From contig VXAI01000089.1 in NCBI GenBank assembly GCA_013399305.1, positions 234,258-298,257 of the forward strand: 64,000 bases of DNA, read 5' to 3'. This DNA comes from Rostratula benghalensis. Taxonomy: Eukaryota; Chordata; Aves; Charadriiformes; Rostratulidae. Both the position numbers and the translations under genes were made by a program. Under the pieces are notes generated by a model. That model was given only the letters and a program-made list of their open reading frames with translations. It did no database searches and was not told the DNA's origin. Below, one piece after another: positions 39,460 to 50,588 of this stretch; the stretch's first letter is position 1, and each line of letters starts with the position of its first letter.

Positions 39460-40660
39460 TAGGCTGATTGTGGGAGTTACTTCATGCTTAATATTATCCC
39501 TTCTTCAACACTTGGACTTCAGGGTGAAATAATGTATTTTAATTATTTTTTTTTTCCCAAATAGTTGGTGAGACTCTATGAATTAATAGTAAATCTCACG
39601 AGGTTCAGAGCTAATAAGCATAGGAGAAACTGTTCTACTACTATATTTCATCCCTGGTATAACAATCTGCAGGACTTCATTCAAGGTACATCACCCTGAA
39701 TTTCAAAATATTTTCATTTTAGAAGTTATATGGTTCTTTTTAAACACATTCCTCAACATCCACATCTGTTTTGTTTGTGACCTTCTGTGGGGTATTGTGT
39801 TTAAAATTTATTTCTGATAGCTACATGGATGCTGGGTAGGGTTTCTGTTGACATTTTTAGTCAGAGAGTAACGTCTAGAGTCTCTGCCTACATCAAGAAA
39901 TCCAAGAGTGCCTCCTAATTACCAAGTACATGTTCTTTCTCAATTTCAGTGTAAGACCTAGGCATGCTTTGTGAAAGGAGGAAAAGACAGACATCGAGGA
40001 TATGATCTAACAGGTTATACTCCAACAGGTCCCTCATCCTAGGTAGTGCTAGTCCTGGGAAAAAGCAGGACTGACGTGCTGTAACAATCACAGCATGCAG
40101 AGTCTAGGTGAAACATAGCTGGCTGGCTTCTTAGCCTGCACAAGTTCCTTGCATTGTGGAAGAACTGGTGTCCTACATTAGAGGCTCTATGTATTACACT
40201 TCGGTAATGTACCTCATCTTTACAGGCCTCGCCATATAACCTCATTCAGTTCTGTATTATACTCAGCTTCCTCCACTCAGGTAGGCCATGTTTCTGTTTT
40301 CCCTCTTCTTATGAGTCGACAGTTAAATATCAACATCTCTCTTGAATTCTTGTTAGTGAGCCAAGTAAAGAAGTTTCTTCCTGCCTTTTCCTGCAGGAGA
40401 GACCTTTACACAACTGATTTGGCCTGGTTAATTATTCCTTTGGTTTTTTGATCCATGGACATAATGTTTTTACAGACTTGAGTTCTCGCCAACAGCTTTC
40501 CTGGCTTCTTTCCTCTAATACTTTGACATTTCTCTAACATCTGGACCACACAATAATAGGTCTCTAAACCAGCTGATGGATTCTCTCAGATGTTTCCTTG
40601 TTGCTAGTTCTTGTGCCAGTCCTTGACCAATGCATTTGGAGATTATTTGAAACTTGTGCT

Positions 40661-40682
40661 TGTACATGATGCATCATGTACA
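40661..40682. repeat. 22-bp perfect palindrome
   Basis: Two 11-bp arms (tgtacatgatg and its reverse complement) with no spacer, followed by a partial third repeat catgatgat. Confidence 0.95.
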
Positions 40683-41521
40683 TGATGATAGGTAGGAATA
40701 CTTCTTGTCACCTCCCTTCAGTTACTTCCTAACTCCCAAGAATAAAATTAAGAAAATCTACCTATCTTTTCCACTATTTTTAAGAAGCATTGCAATACAA
40801 TAAATACTTTCAGACTTTGTTCTCTGCAGCTGCTCTGTTTGGCGACATCTATTTTATCCTCAGTCTGGTCATGTCCAGTTCTTCTGGACTCTTAACCCAG
40901 GGGAGACCAAAATTTTGCACAACACTAGTAGTATTATGGCTTTAAACAGAGAAGTTTAAAATCATAAGCACAGAACAAAATGTGCCTTTGGAACATTTCT
41001 TCAGAAAAAGATGTAAACAAAAACGCATTCAGAAGTTTCAAAGCCCTACAAAACTTAATTATCAGCATTAAGTACTGACTAGAGTAGTATTCTCTTAGTG
41101 AGTAACTGCTTTGAAATACTTCAGTGCAGGTGGTTAACCACTTAATCTGGTGCATGTTCTTGTTTGATCATTGAGTCCAATAAAGCTTTTACTGCTTATA
41201 CTTTTTATACCTTTTTCTTGCTGAGCTGCCTCTTGCCTGTCACTCAGATAACACTCTTGGCTTTACAGAGAAATTATGTTATTGTCTGGGCATAACTATC
41301 CCATCCTGCCCCATTTATTTCTATGTAATCACTATATTTGCTCATATAAACTTGATTACTATTGTAGAACAAGAAGGAACACAAGACCCAAATTTTACAT
41401 ACACTGGAAAATAATAGTCAAACATTAAAAATAAATACCATTGAGAAATAGGTAAATCCATATGACTGATGAAATACAGATTTTTCCTATTCTCAAGCTG
41501 CGTTTACAAACAATAACTTAC

Positions 41522-41634
41522 ACAAGGCTGGTTACAGAGGTAGCGACAGAGTTCTCCTATGTACAAAAACATTGTGTTTTCTACAGTCATTCCAAAATTG
41601 ACTTGCAGAGAATTTGTCTTCAAAACACAAGTTT
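41522..41634 (-). pseudogene. SLC27A6: copy B exon 4: two cancelling frameshifts
   Basis: The acceptor is ctagcag and the donor TTGT|GTAAGT. The open frame starts ETCVLK and ends YIGELCRYLCNQPC, both clear matches to the human exon (TCVLKKKF, YIGELCRYLCKQSK). Between them the in-frame translation is unrelated, but the neighbouring frame reads KFSASQFWNDCRKHNV, the expected family text. A 1-nt deletion lies near 41610-41623 and a deletion of about 8 nt near 41564-41573. The sum is 9 nt, so the exon stays open. Confidence 0.9.
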
Positions 41635-43307
41635 CTGCTAGGTGATGAAAACATGAGAAAATTCAAAATAACCTTTTAAAGCTTTCTTATCTTCTACCAC
41701 TATTGTTAAAAAAAAAGTTGTAATTCTCTTAGTTCAATTAATGATAAATTCAGCCATTTAAATAAATTTTAAGCTATTTCTGGCAAGATTTTTCTCTTAA
41801 ATATGACTAACACAATGGAGCAGTGTTTCTTTTTCTGAATAGTTAATTAAAACTTAAAGTATCTGAAGCAGCATAAATGAACCTTTGAGTCTTCTCCAGT
41901 AGTTAGGAATAGATCAAAGACTAGCTATTTTGTCTCTGTCAAGATGGCGACTACTGTAACTTTAGAAGAAGAGAGCTTGGGGTGAAGGAGATTGTAGCTT
42001 GCATCTTCTCCTTTTATGTGAGAAGTGGTGGAAGGGAAACCAGCTCAGTCTGTCTCACTCCCCTTTTCCTCTTTATTGTTTTTCTGGCCCTGAAGTTCCT
42101 TCAGAGATTTCCATTATAAAAGGCCTCTCATCCCAGACCTCTTATGTCTACCCTTTTTCAGTTTATTTGTTGTCAGCCAAGAATCTAAAAATTTCCCTAT
42201 TTCTGTCCTTTCCAAAATTTCTTTTTTGCCTGAGTCTTATTTGTCCCACATAAACCTTATTAATGCCTTCTAAGTTCCAAATCCCCTCTAGTCCACTTTC
42301 TCCTATGTTGCCACTTCCTCCCTGACCCAAGTCCTGTCTCATGCAAGACTTGAAACCCTCTCAGAGCTCTTCAGCCTCAATCATCTCAAGCCTTGTCAAT
42401 GGAATCCCAACATCCCCAGAGTCCTCATGTTAATGGCCCATCTAGGAAAGCTGTTTTTCTACTTTTTCTGTTCCAGTAAAAATCATAGCTTCATACCTTT
42501 TCATACACTACTTTTTAATCCCTTTGTCATTTCTGCTTGGCAGCAGCAGTCTTATTATAAGTTGCTGTAGCCCAACATGCCTGCCCATGCTGCTTCTAAA
42601 GAAACAAAGCACTGAAATGGCTGTATAAATAGTGTAGATATATACTTATATACGTCATATATATACTTATATATGTCATGCCAAAGAACAACATCTGGGC
42701 AAGACTCTAAATGAATCTAAATGAGCAGGAAAGGAGGATGTATCTGAAAAAATATTTTATAGATAGCCCTCTACAAATAACTCCCATTATCAGAGTCAGA
42801 TGGGGAGGCTACGTCATTCTTCCTTTCCTTCTCTTTAATATCATGAATCTCATTCTATAGGTGTTACTCAAATATGTGACTCAAAAAGCTCCAAAACACA
42901 TTTAGTTGACCTTATTCTGAAGGTTAGTTAAAGCTTCCATAATGCATTTATACCTTCTGACACTGAAAATCAAGCCTGACTTCTCAGATGACTATGGGAG
43001 TGCCCTTTTAAATTTCTGGTATAGGTTACACAGATTAGCCTACAAAACATATACAGTGGTGTTCACAATACACAGACCACAAGTCATATTATATTACATC
43101 TATGAAACAATTGGTGTCTGTTCTAAACTTCAGAAGTTAAGCACTTAGATACTGTTTGCATGCCAGAGAAGGTGATAAAAATGGGAAAACAAGAAAATAC
43201 TGCTAAAAGAAGTATTTGAGTTACTCACCAAACTGAGTTACTCACCACATAACAATATGTTACATCATTCTCAAGTTAATGAATACTCACTAGAAGGTAA
43301 ATATTAC
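41635..43307 (-). other. intron 3 of copy B
   Basis: About 1.7 kb. Contains an imperfect TA-rich direct repeat at about 42634-42680 (tatatacttatata followed by cgtcat or tgtcat). Otherwise nothing recognised. Confidence 0.8.
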
Positions 43308-43466
43308 CTAATTCAATGCATCCACCGATGCCAAGAAGAGAAGCACTTATGTGGTACAAGGGAAGAGTGAGATACATAATATCCTGAGAAACTGCACCAC
43401 ACTGAGTAAATACCAAGGAGGCAGATAGAGCTCTTAGATGAGTGATGACAGCAGCTTTTGGGAAAC
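43308..43466 (-). pseudogene. SLC27A6: copy B exon 3: FPKAAV to GCIEL segment
   Basis: Begins after ttgacag with a split Gly codon, then FPKAAVITHLRALSASL, continuing DIMYLTLPLYHISASLLG and GCIEL, with donor TTAG|GTAATA. It matches the conserved block that follows the P-loop (LPLYH, GCVELG in the human protein). No frameshift or stop in the exon. Confidence 0.92.
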
Positions 43467-45425
43467 CTGTCAAAGGGAGTAAAGAAAATAATTACACATG
43501 TTCTTCGTGCATTAATAATTGTGTAGGAAATAGAATTAATGTTTGGCATATACAGGGATAATCATTTTTTCTTCTGAGTTTTTTTCTGTTCTGTTCTGTC
43601 TTTACCTCATGAGTAAATCACCTTGGTCTTTCAACTTTTTCAGTCTTTTTTGAATCTGTAAGGGTATTTAATCCTCAGGCCTGCTTCGCCTTGGGGAGAA
43701 TGTCCATACCCTTTACTGGTGAGTGCAGACTGACTGTGCACACAGTGTTCCCTTGTCACAAAGCAAGAGTGGGAATGCTTCTGTGTGGCTACTGCACCAC
43801 TCGTCTGTTTGCCATAGGAATACCGTTTACAAAGTTGCTTGTCTTGACTAGAGAAATGATTTCCCTTTTCTTCCCTTCTCAGACAGGTAAGGTGAAGCTT
43901 CATTTTTCAGGACAATCTCAGTGGAAAAGTTTTCTCTCAAAGCTTAAGCAGTTGAGATGGCCATATTTATTTTTAGGATGGACCTGTGAAATCCTGTAGC
44001 TATGGAATCTGAACTGCTGTTAGAGTCTGACTTTATTTGCCTTATATTTAAGAAATAAAGTGCAGCCATGGAATACCTATGTGAAAGTTCACTAACTGGA
44101 ATCATGTCCTTGTTGTGACAAGTTGAAAGTAGTTTAAAGTGTACTGTGTTTGTAATTAAATTCCTCCCTATCTTGATTTAAAAATTCAAGTTCTGCCTTT
44201 TTGTGTGCCTACCTTATTGTTAAATTTATACCACCTTAATTTTCAGAGAGCTGCAATTTTATTTTGTTAGTATGCATCCTCACCTGTACTTCCTAATGTG
44301 AAAATAGCTGTATTTCTTATGTCATTGACATCTTTAAGGTGAGATGGAACAGGGTGATATGGCACCTTGTCTAGTTTGTCCAGTATGGTGTGAACATTCT
44401 GGAAAAGAGAACTGGTGCTCATCAGCCAGACAGCAATGTTATTTTCCAAGAGCTGAAAAATAAATTCTTTCTCTATTGATTCCACACAATCTGCCAAGTT
44501 AAAAAAAACAAAACAAAAAAAAAAAACCCAAAAACCACCAAACAATATATATATGCTTAATATTAAAATAATTACAACTACAGGCCTGATTACTTGCTTT
44601 GAAATTATATACTCTACCACAGCCCACAGCAAGACCAACAAACATATTGGACAGTATAAAAAAATAATTACATTTAATTTCCCTATATTTCTCACATGGC
44701 TTTAATTGTAATAGGTAAAACTGCCTGAGTTAACTATATGACACTAATATACAGGTTTTAATCCAACCAGTATGTTATAACATTTGTTTTAAATCTTGAT
44801 ACACATACTAACTAATGAGCCCTTGTGTGTTCATAGGGAGTTATTGCCAACCTGTATTAAGGATGAGAAAATAAGAGGAAAAAGGTTAAATACATTGCCC
44901 AGTATTACATAATATGCCAGTAGGAGGCCCAAAATCACAACTCAGTCAGCTGTACTCTGCTGTAAGCAAGCTACCTTAGCATCAAGGCTTTAAAGTAGTT
45001 ATAAAGTAACCATAAGTTTGGATGTGAAAATCTTGGGATGAAGGTAATCACTAACAAAAGGAATCTGAGTGTAGCCAGTGGAGTTGTATTTATATAAGCC
45101 AATAGATAGAAATGTAAAAGATTATTCTAAAGTATCTCCCCAGGTTGTTTACTTGCTGATGCATGATTGTTTCTGCTGGTGTATTGTCCAGTATTTGGAG
45201 AGGTTCAGATTTAACCCTTTTATTATACTAATTAATTCCACATTTTTGGTGCATATACACTGTAAATTTAAATAGTACTGTAGCTTTCCCCTCTTTTTAA
45301 GCCAGCATTTGTGTAAGCATATATTAAATGCTTGCAGCTTTAAATGGCTCTGATTTTCTATTTTTTGGTAAAAAGCATAAAGCAGCAGAAATTCAGTGGT
45401 AAGTCAAACACAAGACAGAACTTAC
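43467..45425 (-). other. introns 2 and 1 of copy B (separated by exon 2)
   Basis: Intron 2 spans 43467-44283 and intron 1 spans 44491-45425. An A-rich run at 44500-44541 lies just upstream of the exon 2 acceptor on the minus strand, forming a T-rich polypyrimidine tract. Confidence 0.85.
44284..44490 (-). pseudogene. SLC27A6: copy B exon 2: ends in an altered AMP-binding P-loop
   Basis: The acceptor is ttggcag and the donor ACAG|GTGAGG, phase 1 at both ends. The encoded text DCVESIEKEF, LLENNIAVWLM and HLKDVNDIRNTAIFT aligns with the family's variable linker. The exon finishes TLGST and a split Gly completed in exon 3, where the family consensus is TSGTTG. Ser to Leu in this phosphate-binding loop is not expected in a working enzyme. 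Confidence 0.9.
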
Positions 45426-45903
45426 CTTCTCCTACCACCAGTGCTTTTGCTCCACATGTGTTAACGCAGTGCAGGAGAGGTCTAGAATGCACATTGAAGT
45501 TGAGAAAAGCCACCACACAGCCCAGCTTGGCCAGCCCAAACCAGACATGGATGAAGTCAGGTCCATTACCCATCAACAGGGCCACAGTGTCACCATTTTT
45601 CAGATTCCCATAGCGTAGCAAAACGTGTGCTACACTGTTACTCCTCCTGTCCACATCCTGATAGGTATGCACTGTCCCTTCATAGATGAGGAATGGTTTG
45701 TGGGGAATCTTTCTTACCCTCTGCATGAAAAGGTCAATTACGGAGAGAATTCCATTGCTTGCCCGTCTCTTTACAATTGTCTTTAACCTGTTCAACCTCA
45801 AGAAGTAAATCAGATCTTCCCAGAAATATGGAAAAAAGATCTTCAGAGAGAACCACAGCAGCCCTATTCCTCCAGCAATTGTCAAAAGCCACATGCATAG
45901 CAT
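45426..45903 (-). pseudogene. SLC27A6: copy B exon 1: N-terminal membrane segment and start of AMP-binding domain
   Basis: Starts MLCMWLLTIAGG. It has a hydrophobic segment and FFPYFWEDL, then PHKPFLIYEG, YQDVDRRSNSV, NGDTVALLMGNGPDF and VWFGLAKLGCVVAFLN, ending VVGE plus one base at GAAG|GTAAG (phase 1). The exon is intact. Relative to copy A, the first 65 or so residues are poorly conserved, while the following 93 differ at about 18 positions. GN(G)PDF replaces the GNEPDF of copy A and the human gene. Confidence 0.93.
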
Positions 45904-47229
45904 GCTTGGGGAGGGAAATAATAGATTAGGTATTTCAGAGATATAAAATACAGTACATTAAAATAATTAATAGTGAGTTTTAATATGGAGACTGAAGTTA
46001 ATAAACTAATGATAATTCCATCAGTCAATCCAAGAAGTTTTTTTTTTAAATACCACATTGGAGTTTACTACAATACAAAGGACTAAAAAAGAAAGGGGAG
46101 TAAAGAGTAAAAAAGATTGTGGAGTTATAAGGACAGAGGAGTTCATTCAGAGTAAGGAATGTAACCAGGTTGAGAGTAGAATGAAAAAAAAAAAACATTG
46201 ACAATTAAACACAAGATAGAAATTTACAAATTTTAAAAATATCCAAAGAACAAATAAAAGAAGATATAAACTCAGGAAACAATTTGACTTTTTTTTTTTC
46301 AACTTGGAGTAAAAATTTTGTCTAGACCATTTATTGTACCATGGCATATTGTAAAAAAAATTTAAAAAGGAAACAATTAAATCATATATCGTCATATGTA
46401 TATTATGAAAATATGTTATGTATCATGCATCTATAAGATTCACCAAATATCCCTTTTCCTTGCTGATTGGATTGGGGTTTAGGTCTGATAGAATTTGAGA
46501 GCATCATCTAATTCACAGGTTTGAACAGTCTGACGAACATACACAAATTTCAGTCAATACTCTGTCAACCTTCTGCATCCTCTGAAGTAGTCAGGTTTCA
46601 CTTGAGGATTCTCTGCCATTTGTAGTAAATAATTCAGAAGTATCAAGCTTTAAAACAAATTCAGAATAATTCATGACTTTAATAGGTATTAAATTCTCCA
46701 TGACTATGACTAGGAAACATTTACTAATTTTTCTTTGCCACATGTGCAAGCATGCAAGATTCACTATAGCTCTGGACAGTAAATTTAACTCTGGGGGAAG
46801 TCTGAATGGCAGAGTGTATAAACTGAACTGATAAACACATAGACATGCCCTTAAAAAAATAAATAAAAGGGATGATGCTGTAAGACATGGCTGAGCCCTG
46901 GTTTTCTTTTAAGTAAGATCAGAAGTAAACTCAAAAAATAACAGGCTGGCTATAGCATTCTTACTTTACTTCTATTTCCAAATATAGCCATGGTGTATAA
47001 GTGAGAACTTGTAGTAGAATAAAACAGACACAAAACTAAAGCAGGCTACATGAAACGATTTTTGTCTGCAGAGTTATTTCAGGATTAATTTTGGTTCACC
47101 CTTTTCACACTTGAATCTGCACAGAAAGTCCCACCTGTCCCTAGTTTTAGACTTGTTTGAGCCAAACACTGTTTATGGGGCAGAAAAAATTAAGTTAAAC
47201 AAAGAAAAGTAAAGGAAAAAAAATTAAGA
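45904..47229. other. upstream flank of copy B, no CpG island
   Basis: AT-rich sequence with no CpG clustering, in contrast to copy A. No repeat family recognised. A non-coding first exon could lie here but nothing supports placing it. Confidence 0.55.
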
Positions 47230-47358
47230 ATATATAGCTGGGGAAGGAAGAAGCATTAGGACAGAGTGACTATTAAGAAAGAGCATGCATCTCTCCGAGT
47301 GAGACTAGAGTCATTCAGTCAGCTGCAGTCCCATAGCCACACTGCCACAACCTGCCCT

Positions 47359-47505
47359 ATGCCTGGAATGACAAGCTGGATACTTGCTTTTGGCTGCAGT
47401 ATCCTGGTGGCACTACTTAGCATAATTTTGATACTGGGCTTTAGGATTCTCCAAAACATTCACAAAACGTACGTGCACAGGAATTTAGTCCACATTCCAA
47501 AGTAG
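47359..47505 (+). CDS. possible 48-residue single-pass membrane peptide, unassigned
   Basis: Small ORF with start ATGCCTGGAATG (in frame with an upstream ATG at 47266). It encodes a polar start, then a hydrophobic stretch WILAFGCSILVALLSIILIL (about residues 7-26), then a basic tail GFRILQNIHKTYVHRNL. About 120 nt upstream is a TATA-like atatatag (47230 region), and the intervening DNA is less AT-rich than the surroundings. The topology suits a small membrane protein, but I do not recognise a family. A possible GTACGT splice donor lies near 47468, so this could instead be part of an exon. It may be chance. Confidence 0.2.
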   Translation: MPGMTSWILAFGCSILVALLSIILILGFRILQNIHKTYVHRNLVHIPK

Positions 47506-50247
47506 CTGTTCAGACCAAGGAAATATTTCTTAAATCTAGAGAAACTTGAACCACTTTTTATAGTACACACTTTGATAAATAACTTACATTTTAGCTGTAA
47601 CTGCAAATGACTTAGTGGTCCCCAATCTTTTCAAAGGGATGCTTAATTTGAAGTCTAAGCAAAACCTTTGCATTCTGAATCTGTCATCTACTGTCAAGTT
47701 TTGGTATGGTTTGGGGTATTTTTGTGAAGACCTTCTGGGAAAGGAAAAGGTAAATTCTTGAAATCTGTGTTAGCTCTCCTTTGAGTTCATTTCACTAAGT
47801 TGCACAGAAAGGAATTTTGCTGTCTGTGTACCCAGATTTGTATCTCCGCATGGTCAGAAGTAAACTTATCAGTATGCTCTGGGATATTTTTCCTGAAGTC
47901 TTGAAAGTACATTTGAGCAATAAGCGTAATTCCTTCAGCCTTGTTTTAATTAATGGGCAATTTGGTATTTCCAGTCCTTATTCTTCATTTGTTTATCATT
48001 GTTTATCTAACAAGAGTTATTCTATGCCAAAAACTATTACTCTAGTTTGAAAACTGACTGCTACCCCTTCTTAGTCCGAACTCCCTTTCTCTTTGCCTGG
48101 CTCTGGTTTGCGATTATTCTCATAGAAAAAGGGAAAACAAAGCAACAGAGCTGCAATCTCAGACAAAGATGTACTACATGTCCACAGGTTTGCAGGCACA
48201 TACAGAGGCAGGGGGAAAGAAGGAACACAGGAAGCATTAAGTCAATTAGAGGAGGAAAGCCTATCCAGAAATGTTCTCCAGTCCCAGGTGAATACAGCCA
48301 TGTGTGTTGGCCCTGATGTCAAATTCATGTTTTTAATTATCTGAGGTCCCTGAGATGTCTCTGAAACATCTGAGATGCATAGTCTTTGTGTGATAGCCCT
48401 TATAGTTAAAATTACAACAACCCTAGAAGTGCGTACAAGACTAAGTATCCCTCATACAAATTTTAAATAGTCATCCATCAGTTGCACAGATTTCTGTTGT
48501 GGAAAAAATACATTTTCTAGATAGAAACAGTCTTTTAATCACTTTAGTTTTTTGAACCGTTTTTAATGAAAACTGATTCTTAAGTATGTCTAGTTACTTA
48601 GAGCTTGAGCTTGAAGTAAAACACAAAAGACTAGGAAGTAGTCAGTGATATGGAAACGCACAATTAACTATGTTGCAGTATTTGGGGAACCACATGAATA
48701 ATGACAAGCAGGAAGTTTCCAAATACAATGAACCCAAACATTTACTAAGATTTCAAGTGAGTATCCTGTTTTCCAACTGATCTACCAGCTTTTTCAGTAA
48801 AGCAACATGCTATTTTTGCTAAAAGCAATCTAATCAATAGACAGAAAAAGTTCACTTTTGAAGCTCACTGTACTGTCTAATTAATAAGAATAGATTAAGA
48901 TGTTTATCTGATTGAGGCAGAGAGAGAACATCAGAAAAGTATCATGCCAGCTAGTTAAAGAATGTCTGATCTCACTTCAGATACATACAGTGGACATTGT
49001 TTAGTGTAGATAATAAGAAATTACCTTCAAAAGAAATTAATACATTACAATGCAGTAGGTTTATAAACATTGTTTTTTCCCAGCATCTGAATGATAAGTA
49101 AAGAAATATTTTCTTACCAACTTTTTGATTTTATATTTTCATTGGTGTCCTGTATTCAGTTAGATCTTTTCTGCCTTTGTATCACTCATAGGAAGGTTGC
49201 ATGCATAATCTGAAGTGTTAATTTTATCCAAGCAGGTGTTCTCCTGAAGCTCCACACCCATGCTCTTTGATTGGTGACTGCATGTCTGGATACGCAACTA
49301 AGACTCCTTTCTGTCACCTGGATATCCCAGGTTCTGCAATACCTCAACTTTGCAGCTATGTTTGTGACTGAAAGGGAATTGGACATTGTATCTTGGAACA
49401 TGGTGTGTTTGCTGCCTGTATTGAGAGTTAAGTGTTAAAAGATAAAGAAGTCAGTTATGCTCTGCTGGTCAATATGCTTAGAAGGACCATAAGCAGCAAG
49501 ACGTAGAGTTACATCAAAGGAAATTTCTAATCTGTTGAAATAACTGTTTCAGTGTAATGGAAGAAGTTTAGTGATGTTTCTGTACACTTCTAAACAAAAT
49601 ACATTTAGTATACAGCAACATTTCTATAACATTTGTCTCCATTGTCACATTGTCTGGAATATGGACAAAGGTCTTGTTAGATTTAATTGCTTTTACTGAT
49701 TAACATATTTTTTTAAACAGACCTCAGAGAACATTTTCATTATAAAGTATAAATGCTGAAAAAAAGTGCTGTAATATTTATCATGGTTTGCTTAATTGGT
49801 TGAAGAGGCAGATAAGACTACAGGAATACAGGAAGTCATATACACTGCTGGCTAAAAATTAAATCATATGGATGAAGCCTTTAATTTCTGAACTTCAAAA
49901 TTAGAAGCTGAATAGCTTTTTTGAAAGGATGCTGAATACACATGGTTTAGCTGAGTTCCTGTTTGTGTACTTTTAAACTTTTTATGAGCTGTGTATGAAT
50001 GTTTTCTGAGCCAAAATTATGGTATTCAGCTTTTAGAAGAACTACAGGGCAATACTTTTTTGTACAATTTATTTTGTTGAATACTTAATATATTACATTA
50101 ACTAAACTAAAATATAGTAGTTATGCTTACAAACTTTGTGCTATTCCAATATTCGCTTACTAAATTTTTAATTTTATTTATGCTCTGGACATAATTCTGG
50201 GCTGGTCATATGATATACTGACACTTTACAATGCAATACAATTGGAC
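47506..50247. other. intergenic sequence, no gene seen
   Basis: AT-rich DNA with short unrecognised ORFs only. No repeat family identified. Confidence 0.55.
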
Positions 50248-50302
50248 AGGACAGACAGGATAGGATGGATAGGATAGCATAGCATAGCATAGCATAGCAT
50301 AG
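50248..50302. repeat. (GGATA)n / (GCATA)n microsatellite at a CR1 3' end
   Basis: Pentamer repeat running aggacagacaggatagg into five or so gcata units, directly abutting the CR1 3' end at 50300. CR1 tails are normally 8-mers, so this tail appears to have re-expanded as a pentamer. Confidence 0.9.
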
Positions 50303-50500
50303 TTCCAGACGGAAGGGACCTACAAGGATCTCGCAGTCCAGTTGCCTGACCACACCAGGGCTGAGCAAAACTTAAGGCCATTGTTCAGATGCCTCTTTTT
50401 AAGGCATTGAGAGGCTTGGGGCATGTCTCCGGGGAGCCTGTTCCCAGGTTTGACTACCCAGAAAAGGGTGGACATAGGTCCAGGATAAGGAGCAGAAAGT
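50300..50500 (-). mobile_element. CR1 3'-end fragment, diverged subfamily
   Basis: The plus strand reads agttccagacggaagggacc, agggctgagcaaaacttaag, gcctctttttaaggcattga and gagcctgttcccaggtttga. This resembles an older CR1 subfamily with a longer 3' UTR. Element sense is minus. Confidence 0.8.
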
Positions 50501-50588
50501 CATGGAGGTGGGGATCAGGGTTAGTGACACCAAGAATTTTTCTACAGTCTTAAGGCCTTTATTTTCTTTTACAGCCCCGTGACTAGAC
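50501..50588. other. spacer between CR1 fragment and RING pseudogene
   Basis: Short stretch with no feature of its own. The naive minus ORF that spans it joins RING-pseudogene DNA to CR1 DNA. Confidence 0.5.

Larger units (their letters stand above)
38267..41521 (-). other. intron 4 of copy B, with two long palindromes
   Basis: About 3.3 kb. It contains perfect palindromes at 39440-39459 (20 bp) and 40661-40682 (22 bp). A somewhat GC-richer patch around 39950-40300 was not recognised. No coding feature. Confidence 0.8.
31303..45903 (-). pseudogene. SLC27A6: SLC27A6-like copy B, ten-exon duplicate with disabling lesions
   Basis: A complete exon-intron copy of a FATP6-type fatty acid transport protein / very-long-chain acyl-CoA synthetase. 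Ten coding exons with GT/AG borders and intron phases 1,1,1,0,0,1,2,1,0 join to 1845 nt, about 614 codons against roughly 620 in the family. Retained introns show it arose by genomic duplication, not retroposition. Lesions: exon 4 has a 1-nt and an apparent 8-nt deletion that cancel; exon 5 has TAA at codon 355; the AMP-binding P-loop reads TLGSTG instead of TSGTTG; exon 7 lacks one residue; and conserved Arg and Gly residues are replaced near the C-terminus. The exon 1 core is about 80 percent identical to copy A by eye. No CpG island precedes it. It is probably a recent pseudogene. Assembly error is the alternative, but several independent lesions argue against that. Confidence 0.85.

Noticed and set aside
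31303..45903. Copy B as SLC27A2 instead of SLC27A6
   Set aside because: Exon 1 and C-terminal text (FFPYFWEDL, LAKLGCVVAFLN, PLYFM, GEIHL) fit FATP6 better than FATP2 from memory; a tree would settle it.
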